From assembly GCF_963855985.1 (NCBI RefSeq), contig NC_087109.1:5476001-5540000 (forward strand): 64,000 nucleotides of DNA. The letters run 5' to 3'. Both the position numbers and the translations under genes were made by a program. Source of the DNA: Ostrinia nubilalis (lineage: Eukaryota; Arthropoda; Insecta; Lepidoptera; Crambidae). Each line of letters begins with the position of its first letter. The first letter of the stretch is position 1. Positions 38,062-48,200 of the stretch are shown piece after piece. The notes under the pieces are model-generated. The model did not search any database, was not told the origin of the DNA, and was given only the letters and a program-made list of their open reading frames with translations.

Positions 38062-40176
38062 CGCACTATGGAGCGAAATTGAGATTTATGGACATAGCGA
38101 TTTTTTTCACAATTTCTATTTGAAAAAAATACCTATCGATAGGTTACGTTATTCTGATGAATAAATGCTTCACAAGTTTTTCTCTAAAACCAATAGTTTG
38201 ACTGGAAAAAAATATTTTCCATTTTCGTTGTATGGAATGAAACATAAAGTGGTCGATTTCGACTAAGCCTTGACAGATCTTGCTTTGAAACTACTTAAGC
38301 CTTGTTCTATGGCTTGTTGACTGTAATCCTACGCTATCAGCGCGCATCCAAAGTTGCCCGTTCACAAGTTATGAGGTTCTGAAAAACTAAAAAAAAGTAA
38401 GTAAAAGTGACTTTTTTTTGGAATATCTTTTAAGATTTAACAAAAATATAAAGATTTTATACGTTAATAATGTAAATTAACCTTAAATTACTGCTAAAAA
38501 CACATTTTAATAAACTTAAAAGGAATTAAATCAGCGATTTTTTTTTCACAATTTGTTTAAAAAAAATACCTGTCGATAGGGTATGTTATTCTGATGAATA
38601 AATATTATGAACGTTTTTCTCTAAAACCAATAGTTTGGCTGGAAAAAAATATTTTCCATTTTCGTTGTATGGAATGAAACATAAAGTGGTCGATTTCGAC
38701 TAAGCCTTGACAGATTTGCTTTGAAACTACTTGAGCCTTGTTCTATGGCTTGTTGACTATAATCCTAGACTAACAGCACGCACACAAAGTTGCCCGTTCA
38801 GAAGTTATGAGGTTCCGAAAAATGAAAAGTAAAGTAAGTAAAATTGACTTTTCTTTAGATAAGACGACAAGAGAAAGGTTAATTACATTACTAAAGTATA
38901 TAATTTTCATGTTTTAGTTGAATCTTTAAAGATTTATACCCAAAAAAAGATACTTTTACTTACTTTAATTTTCATTTTTTGGAACCTCATAACTTCTGAA
39001 CGGGCAACTTTGGGCGCGCGCTGTTTTTGCAGGATTATAGTCAACAAGCCATAGAACAAGGCTCAAGTAGTTTCAAAGCAAAATCTGTTAAGGCTTAATC
39101 GAAATCGACCACTTTATGTTTCATTCCATACAACGAAAATGGAAAATATTTTTTTCCAGCCAAACTATTGGTTTTAGAGAAAAACGTTTGTAATATTTAT
39201 TCATCAGAATAACATACCCTATCGATAGGTATTTTTTTTAAACAGACATTGTGAAAAAAAAAATCGCTGATTTAATTCCTTTTAAGTTTAGTAAAATGTG
39301 TTTTTAGCAGTAATTTAAGGTTAATTTACATTATTAACGTATAAAATCTTTATATTTTTGTTAAATCTTTAAAGATATTCCAAAAAAAGTCACTTTTACT
39401 TACTTTTTTTTAATTTTTCAGAACCTCATAACTTCTGAACGGGCAACTTTGTGCGCGCGCTGTTAGTCTAGGATTATAGTCAACAAGCCATAGAATAAGG
39501 CTCAAGTAGTTTCAAAGCAAATCTGTCAAGGCTTAGTCGAAATCGACCACTTTATGTTTTATTCCATACAACGAAAATGGAAAATATTTTTTTCCAGCCA
39601 AACTATTGGTTTTAGAGAAAAACGTTCATAATATTTATTCATCAGAATAACATACCCTATCGACAGGTATTTTTTTTAAACAGAAATTGTGAAAAAAAAA
39701 TCGCTGATTTAATTCCTTTTAAGTTTATTAAAATGTGTTTTTAGCAGTAATTTAAGGTTAATTTACATTATTAACGTATAAAATCTTTATATTTTTGTTA
39801 AATCTTAAAAGATATTCCAAAAAAAAGTCACTTTTACTTACTTTTTTTTAATTTTTCAGAACCTCATAACTTGTGAACGGGCAACTTGGGATGCGCGCTG
39901 ATAGCGTAAGATTACAGTCAACAAGCCATAGAACAAGGCTTAAGTAGTTTCAAAGCAAGATCTGTCAAGGCTTAGTCGAAATCGACCACTTTATGTTTCA
40001 TTCCATACAACGAAAATGGAAAATATTTTTTTCCAGTCAAACTATTGGTTTTAGAGAAAAACTTGTGAAGCATTTATTCATCAGAATAACGTAACCTATC
40101 GATAGGTATTTTTTTCAAATAGAAATTGTGAAAAAAATCGCTATGTCCATAAATCTCAATTTCGCTCCATAGTGCG
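38062..40176. mobile_element. 2.1-kb compound foldback element, two plus three inverted 437-bp units, 4-bp target duplication
   Basis: Ends CGCACTATGGAGCGAAATT and AATTTCGCTCCATAGTGCG are exact inverted repeats, flanked by CCGC at 38058-38061 and 40177-40180. The arms are made of tandem units of about 437 bp. GTTGCCCGTTCA appears at about 38354 and 38789 in the left arm, and its complement at about 38997, 39435 and 39873 in the right arm. Each unit contains GGAAAATATTTTTTTCCAG and ACCTATCGATAGG-like pieces. No ORF was found. The structure recalls Drosophila FB-type elements (family comparison only). Confidence 0.88.
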
Positions 40177-40213
40177 CCGCGGGCAAAAGCTTTTACATAT
40201 TTTAAATGCGTAT

Positions 40214-40533
40214 CTAGGGTTGCCAGGTCCAAAATCACAAAAGCCGGACTTTGTGTTTCATTTGGCCGGACATTTTACCCTAAAAGCCGGACATGTGACG
40301 GGGGGGGGGGGGTGCAATTAGTGTCAGCTCATGAGTGAGTACTATCATCATCGGTTGCTAACCAACATCCTGATGCGTGCGCTTCATAGATTCTGTGGCT
40401 CGACTTTCGCCTGGCGCGGCAACCAAATAAAAAGCCTAACAAAAGCCGGACAGGCCGGACAAGGCAATATTTGGCCGGACAAGACCCTAAAAAGCCAAAC
40501 ATGTCCGGCTAAAGCCGGACGCCTGGCAACCCT
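40214..40533. mobile_element. 320-bp hAT-like MITE with 8-bp target duplication
   Basis: AGGGTTGCCAGG and CCTGGCAACCCT are terminal inverted repeats, and ATGCGTAT stands directly outside each end (40206-40213 and 40534-40541), the 8-bp duplication of hAT elements. The subterminal regions hold many copies of GCCGGACA in both orientations, plausible transposase-binding sites, and there is a G run of 12 or so near 40310. Confidence 0.85.
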
Positions 40534-40544
40534 ATGCGTATCCC

Positions 40545-42090
40545 AACTTTTTACTAAAAATATCGTAATAAGTTTATTTTGTTAGTCATCATTATCATTT
40601 TAGCAATCAATCTTGTTTTATTTTAAACTTTGATGTAATTGAGTATTACTATTTATTTACTTGGCAGGAACTAATAAAATAGCTATTGAGTAAGGTAATT
40701 AATAGGCTTAACAAAACATTAACCTATTGTAGGTATAGTAAGCATTAACAGAATGAATAAAACAGCATTGTTAATTATAGTTTTTATTTATTTAAACCCT
40801 ATGTTGTAGGACATTACCGAAGATAGTAGGTCTCATAGATTTTATAACTACAAAATACCCTAACTAAAATCATGTTCACATTATAAAGCAGTCACATTTC
40901 GTAAACTTTATATGCAGCAGTCAGGTTGTCATGTCGAAGGCACCGTAGGATCTTGAAGCAAAATACCACCAGTCGTATTACGAATTCTCTAAATTATGAC
41001 AAAAAGGTAGGATTTCATATACACATACGTGGACCCACAAATTCATGCTCAAAAACATTTCAGCAGTAAACAACAAAGTAGCGATAGATGAGTAAAGATC
41101 TTAAGAGCCATTTTACATTTTCGTGCGAATTTCTAAGATTTTGGAAGCATGAATTACTATCTTAAGCAACACCCAGAGATTATTTAATAACTGCGAAAGA
41201 TAGGTCAATCCTTGGTGTTGACCATTAATGAAACGGATTTACTAAAACTCTTTTGCTTAATTCACAGTGCCCCATCTCCCACAACCATTTTACGGAAAAA
41301 TTGCCGCAGACTCATTTTCAAAGTCCTGTATCTATTATTTATGCTCATATAATAAGCTTAAAAATATATAGTAATCATCGGACATATATTCTTGTAGTCC
41401 ATTAATGAAATAGATTCTTGAATTTCATTACCATTATTGAGTAAAATCTAAAAATAATTTGGCAAATTTGAAGATTAACGTCACATTTTGATCGTGGTTT
41501 TTGGTTTAAAAACACAGCAATAACTGCAATAAAAGTATCCCAAAATAAAGAATATTCATTGTAGAATAGATTTCTACAGTTATTGTTTAAATATTAGTAA
41601 CCACTTTGTCAAAATATTGATGTGAATATCAGTATAAATTACAATACGCAAGCCGACATCGATTAGTATGGCGCGAGCGCCCGTCAAGGCAGGACCTGTG
41701 TCATTTTTCCCGCCGTGACGTTTACGTGCGTTCGTGTCGTGAAGCGGTGATTTGTACGGCGACCAAATGCATTTGATACTATGCCGAGAGGCTGTTTCGA
41801 GTCGGCCGGCCGAGCAGAAATTGAAATGATGAATTTTAATTTCTTTGACGGATCTGGGTGTAACTATGTATAATATGTAGGGACCATGTATTTAATTTAA
41901 TAAATAAATTATAAAAAAGTATATCCATTATGCTAGCACCCTTAACACAAGCATATTGGTTGCCTACTTTTGGACTAGATGGCGCTGTGAAATTGTCCAA
42001 AGATTTGTTTATTTATTTATCCGCTTTGAGTTTTGTTTCGTGAAGAAGAAAAAGAAGCGTTTTGTTTCGAGAGGGAAGCTTTGTTGTTAA
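40545..42090. other. Intergenic or 5' UTR intron sequence, one CG-rich block
   Basis: Mostly AT-rich. The block 41645-41830 (GGCGCGAGCGCCCGTCAAGG, TTTCCCGCCGTGACG) is GC-rich and may be either a dispersed repeat or an upstream promoter; I cannot decide. No coding sequence is seen. Confidence 0.35.
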
Positions 42091-43507
42091 ATCTATACTA
42101 ATAAAAGAGGAAAGATTTAATTGTTTCTTTGTTTGTTTGGAGGCAATAGGCTCCGAAAAAAAATTCTTTCACGATTTAGAATCCTAATTTTTTTCTATGT
42201 AGGCTATAAATATTTTCAAAAACTTTAGTCCAAAATCTTTGATAAAATTCGACGTTTAATAAATAAATTAGATAACATATTATTAATACTTTTTTTTTCA
42301 GTACGATTTTAGTACTTGTTTTTCAGAAATTCTACGATTTAACTAAACTTCTTAAGTGTTTATATTTTATGCATAATTTATTAACTTCTAAAATATACAT
42401 ATATCCTATTGATAGATGACGTGCTTCGTATTTTATTAAAATTATTACCTGACTAGGTTAAAAAGGTGTGGAATGTTATTTTGGAGATAACTTGGTTCCA
42501 TAGAAATATAGAGAGATGCTAATTAATGCGCTGAGTTCGAAACTCAGTGTCGTATTAGAAATTCACACACACAAAGAAATCAAATTATGTGCTCATTATC
42601 CACTGCGGTATCAGTATTCAACGTTCGAATAATCTTTAGTACTATGCAAGCAATATAAACTGTTTACATAATGACGTCGCTACTGTCATCATTGCTTTCA
42701 CAAGCAATATGTTCCATTTTGTCCCTTGTCACATTTCCCTTTAGTTTCTGTGATCTGTGCTTGTTTCTAAGTTGATATCAATGAAATATTCCTTAGTACT
42801 TTTGATTTAAATTATTTTTTTTTATTTTGACACGTGTTTGAAAAATCAAGGTCAGATAACAATAAAATAACAAGTGAAAACGTAACATTGCATTGCAACT
42901 CGCAATTTCGCAATATTGATGAGGAGATTCTATTGGAAAGTCTGTATTCATTCTTAGGATTCCCCTAACACCATCAAATTCAAGAGAATTCAATAGAGTG
43001 CAGTTTCCCATCTCATGCTTATGGACCACGGTTTAAAATAGTGTGGTTGCATAGAGCCTGCAACGGGCAACCGCGTGCGCAGCTGCTCATACTAATTTTC
43101 AATACAAAAGTACGAGTAAGTGTTGGCGCCCTCACGAGTTTTAGCGGAGTTCATATGGTAGCGGAAGTAGACTTAATGGAAATCTATGCTTCTCCGACGA
43201 CCAGTTGTATGTGGAATACTCCAGAGTATGCGCACACAATAGCCTGGTGATTTTAGCACCTGAAGGAAAAACAAAAAAACATTGTTTGCAAAGAAATCTG
43301 CGGCAGGTGTAGTGTTTTAATTTTGTTTTAGAAAGATCTCATAATTTTGTAAGTATTCAAATATTTAAACAATAATTTGTAGATTTTATATCAAAAAATA
43401 TAATCATTTAACAAAATTAATTTTCTTAGAATATTTTAATTCTATTAGAACCATTTTCCACTTCATCGCAGAAGAAGTCGCGGGCAAAAAGCTAGTATGA
43501 AATATGT

Positions 43508-43935
43508 AGTATTGCCCGCGGCTTCACCCGCTTGAAATTTAGTTTGTCACAGATCGTCATAAATTATAGCCTATACATTGTTATTCTGGTCGACGCCAGG
43601 GTTGGATGAGCGTCGCTGTCGCTGGCGACAGGGTCTTCTGGTTCAGGGTTCATAGCGTAGGTCTCAGTCAAAATGAAATCCACTCGTAGAAATTAATAAA
43701 CTCAGTGTATTCACGAAAATGATTACACACAGCACTAGAGTCGTATCGGAACTGAGTGAACCAAAGGTCTTGCGATAGGAACGTCCGACCCGAGTGATAG
43801 TTGAACACAGACTGCCTAGTACTGCTGTACTGTACTGTAAAGTTTCATCAAAATCTGTTCAGTAGTTTTTGCGTGAAAGTGTAACAAACACCCAGACATC
43901 CACACAAACTTTCGTATTTATAATATTAGTAAGAC
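43508..43935 (-). repeat. Lepidoptera-type short repeat, reversed, with an insertion at about 43580-43840
   Basis: Reads GCCCGCGGCTTCACCCGC to GATCGTCATAAATTATAGCC, is interrupted, then resumes at ACTGTAAAGTTTCATCAAAA to CGTATTTATAATATTAGTAA. The insertion of about 260 bp (GGTCGACGCCAGGGTTGG to GTACTGTACTG) is unidentified and could be a solo LTR. A second repeat end (CGCGGGCAAAAAGCTAGTA) lies just left, at 43480-43497. Confidence 0.55.
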
Positions 43936-44118
43936 TAGTAAGAAGTAAGATAGTAAGATGAATTATTTTAGTTATTTGTTTACTTATAATAATATTTATT
44001 TATTTATTTCTTAGCTCTGTCTGATAATGGATCTGGAGGAGATGCAATGGCCACCTCCGTAACAAAACAATAGAACCCTATGGAGTTTGGGCTTGTGTGA
44101 TTCGCCTTGACGAATAGT

Positions 44119-44356
44119 TCGTATCCAGGGTCCGATGATGGAGCTGTAAGGGGGCAGATTTTTTTTTCAGTATGTGACTGTCTTTATTTTGTACTTAATA
44201 TATATTTTACATATTATACCTATTCGTGTTTCATTATTCGTATCCAGGGTCCGATGATGGAGCTGTAAGGGGGCAGATTTTTTTTTCACTATGTGACTGT
44301 CTTTATTTTGTACTTAATATATATTTTACATATTATACCTATTCGTGTTTCATTAT
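44119..44356. repeat. Two-copy direct repeat of 119 bp
   Basis: The stretch from GTATCCAGGGTCCGATGATG to TATTCGTGTTTCATTAT occurs twice in a row, starting at 44121 and 44240, with one base different (CAGTATGTG / CACTATGTG). Non-coding. Confidence 0.9.
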
Positions 44357-44982
44357 GAATCGAAATATAAAAGACTTAATAAACTCTATTAAAAATTAAT
44401 TTATCAAGTTTGAATACCTCATTCTACCTTAAAATTAATAACTTAAATCAAGTCTTAATACGGTCACGGCTCAAGATTTTTTTGTCCATTTCAGCGTTCT
44501 TTTTACTCTTTTGACGTTGCGTTGACAGCTTTTACCTAAATTCGCGCGGAATATTTTTGTGAAATGGCTCTTAATTGTTACGTTAAAATGCAAACTGAAA
44601 CATCGGTTGGCAATGAAAAACAGATAAGAATGGTAACGTGACACCACCGACGGCTGCCACTAGCTCTCTAGTCACTTAAAATAGGTAATTAAAAGTTAAC
44701 ACGTAAAATACTCCTGCGATTAAATGGAAAATAATATTTAATTAAAAGCAAATCTACTTCCGAAAATCTTACGACTAAACAATGAAAGCTTGAGATCTAT
44801 TTTACGTCAATGTGGAATGTGTTTACCCACCCCGTTATGTTTCAAAAATAATAATTGAAATTAAGTGTTGATTTAAGAACACGTTTTTTGTAAATTGATT
44901 CACATTAAGAATGTAACAAATAACTTACAAAGCAATGAACTTAACTATCGATGTAATTACTGTTAATCTAATTATAAATTGT

Positions 44983-44988
44983 TTTATT
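44983..44988 (-). terminator. Polyadenylation signal of the CRAL-TRIO gene
   Basis: AATAAA on the minus strand (TGAGTAATAAAACAATT), 41 bases after the stop codon of the CRAL-TRIO gene. It is the nearest canonical hexamer. Confidence 0.6.
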
Positions 44989-45028
44989 ACTCAATGATAC
45001 GTAAAATTATTGAGTTAAAAACTATTTT

Positions 45029-45271
45029 CTAATCCAGTTCTAATTTCCGGAATGAACCAGCTGTGGAATGGATATCTTGAGTGAGGTCATTCTTCTCCAA
45101 AGCATAGAGGTCGACGCACATGTCATCTAGCGCCAATAGTTCTTCTCTGCGTTTCAATAGATTCCGTTTTAGCTCTTCAATCATATCCCTCAACGGGACT
45201 GTGCCCCCGTATTCTTTCGGCAGTATTGATGGATCGACGTGCTTTGTCAAATCCTCACTTGAACGGTGGAA
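45029..45271 (-). CDS. CRAL-TRIO gene exon 5 with stop codon
   Basis: Starts after TTTTCAG with FHRSSEDLTKHVDPSILPKE, continues YGGTVPLRDMIEELKRNLLK and ends with TAG at 45029-45031. The acidic and aromatic tail after the lipid-binding lobe is typical of insect clavesin-like proteins. Confidence 0.95.
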   Translation of the reverse strand, partial: FHRSSEDLTKHVDPSILPKEYGGTVPLRDMIEELKRNLLKRREELLALDDMCVDLYALEKNDLTQDIHSTAGSFRKLELD

Positions 45272-48200
45272 CTGAAAAATAAAGGTGAAATTAATAATTC
45301 TGATGATATCGCCGTTAAAATAATGTCGCGTTATTTTTTATAATGAATTCGCTAAGTCAGATTTAACACACATTGCTGTATTTTATACTACAAGAATAAG
45401 ACAAAAAAAGTTGGTCAGTTGATTATTGTTTTAGGGTAACTTATGTAATAGTGTACACTCAGCTTAATACTTTTATTTATTTATTGTATTGGCAATAAAC
45501 TGACGTCACAACTTTTGATTGGGCATGACAAGTGAAAATAAAGATGGAGGGAAACTTAAAAATTGATAAACTTTTTTTACAATGAAATGAATATTTTTCT
45601 TACCATTACGCGGTCTTTTAGTTTATCGCTAAGCAACGACACTGCAAATTCGAAGAATCTGACTCCGTAGGTCGGGATGTTGACGAAGTGGGTCCGCTTG
45701 TGACGCATTGGCGTGGAATTCTGGGAAGGAAAATAAAGTTATTTAAAAAGTTTATTTACTTAAGATAATAATTACAAGACCATTATTTTTAATTATCAGA
45801 AAGTTCTTTTCGTATCAACCAAATGCCTTCCACTGTTCGACAAAGGCCTCCCCCATGGATTTCCAACGAGCGGTCTTACTTTTGGCGCAAGTACACTATG
45901 CGGGAAATAGGCCAAGAGCCGAGATGATTGTAATAGTGTAAACACCATCTTACTTTTTCCTCCCACCCGTGCGTCGCCCATACTTCGTCTCGGTCAATTT
46001 TCCGCATAGTGTACTTGCGCCATTTGTCCGCATCCAGGGTCTTTCCGCAGTTGGGTGCAGCAGCTGTGACCGCGGCTCGTCCAGCTGATGATGATGACGA
46101 TGATAGTCACCTGGATGCAGTTGAGCATGATGCGCACGTCGCTCAGCGACCACAGGCTCACGTGCGGCATCTGCATGCCGGCCTCGTCGTTGACGTGCGT
46201 GTAGCCCAGCAGTTGTGAGCGTGGCTCGTACAGATGATGATGATGATGATGATGATTATGATAGTCACCTGGATACAGTTGAGCATGATGCGCACGTCAC
46301 TCAGCGACCAGAGGCTCACGTGCGGCATCTGCATTCCAGCCTCGTCGTTGACGTGCGTGTAGCCCAGCAGTTGTGAGCGCGGCTCGTACAGATGATGATG
46401 ATGACGTTGATGATGATGATGATTGTCACCTGGATGCAGTTGAGCATGATGCGCACGTCGCTCAGCGACCAGAGGCTGACGTGCGGTATCTGCATGCCGG
46501 CCTCGTCGTTGACGTGCGTGTAGCCCAGCAGTTGTGAGCGCGGTTACTGCTGATGATTATGATGATGATGATGATAGTCACCTGGATGCAGTTGAGCATG
46601 ATGCGCACGTCGCTCAGCGACCACAGGCTCACGTGTGGCATCTGCATGCCAGCCTCGTCGTTGACGTGCGTGTAGCCCAGCAGTTGTGAGCGCGGCTCGT
46701 ACAGATGATGATGATGATGATAGTCACCTGGATGCAGTTGAGCATGATGCGCACGTCACTCAGCGACCACAGGCTCACGTGTGGCATCTGCATCCCAGCC
46801 TCGTCGTTGACGTGCGTGTAGCCCAGCAGTTGTGAGCGCGGTTCGTCTAGAAGCAGCTCTACGATCATGGAGTGCACGCGCGCCATCACGCAGCTGTCGA
46901 ACACGTGCGGGTCAAAGCGGCCTGGAACAAGGAAAACATTATGTCGTAAGATTTTCAATTTAACCTTAAAATTGAAGATATTCGAAGCTAGAAGTTTCAG
47001 AGCACAGACAAGGTGATTTCGACTAATAAACACATCATAAAAGGCGTTGTAGAACTTATGTGGATGCAAAAAGTTTGTATGCAAGTCACATTAAAAGTAA
47101 CCTTCGCGTACGAAGTAGCGTAAAACAGCTAATAAAATCAACATTGTAACATTGAGTCATGTTAAATATTATGTACCTGCGTTTTATTTTTATATCTTAT
47201 TTGTGTTCAAGTGTAAAAAATGCATCTCTACCTTTCTACCACCACCGCGCCAAATTTTCACCCAACCCTCCTAGCTTATAGCTCCTATGAAAGAAAAAAC
47301 ATCCATTCTAACAACTTACCCATACAAGACAGCACCACCCTTCTGCCTTCAGCGTCTCTCTTCGGCAACGGCACCAGATACCCAGCATCAATGACAGCGG
47401 CGATTTTAGGATCCAACGGGTCCAGCTTCTGGAACCACTGGGGGTACATCTGCCGGATGGTCAGGTACCGTTCCAGCATGGAACAAGCTTGGGGGATGGA
47501 GTACTTCTTGGTTCGGAGGAAGCGGAGCAAGAAGGGGGCGTCTGGGGAAGAAAGAAGGTACATGGTTACTCAAACACAATCTTTTTTATGATCATTGCAC
47601 TTTATTCTGGGAAATAAATGCTACTCGTATCTAATCTAGCTGACAATTGGGAATATGGACCTTAATTTTTACCTTTTTTTTCTACCACAATGTGAAAATG
47701 GGCTAAGTTAAATAATAATTAACAATACATAGTGATTAACAATGGGGGTTGGCCCCCAAGAACTTGAGAACTTTAAGAACTTGGGTTCTCAAGAATAAGA
47801 TTGACTCAATTTTTTGGGTCTGGCTTGGCAAAAAAACAATACCTTCCTAAGTAACTTCCTCATCTGCATCGAATATATTACTAATTTATATGTTTTCTTA
47901 AACCCAAGGTTAGTCTGTAAAATAGCCTGTAACAAATACTGTAAAACTACTATAATATAGTTAAGTTCTGAAAAATTTAACGCTACGAGTAAGTATGAAA
48001 CAAGTATTTTACTTTCTGCATTAACCATGAGTCCTATCGTAGTTTTCGAATCGATTCTCAACTGTCCTACATAGTCTGACATTAAAACAATTGCCTTAAC
48101 CGTATCACGTATTCCGAAGTGCAAGTGAACCTTGGTGGAATAGTAATGGCTTCGCGCTGTGATTTGAATAAAAATCTGTTGCGATGAGCATTGCTTACAA

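Noticed and set aside
47220..47591. A 123-codon plus-strand ORF
   Set aside because: It is the antisense of CRAL-TRIO exon 2, whose minus-strand reading is conserved and flanked by splice sites.
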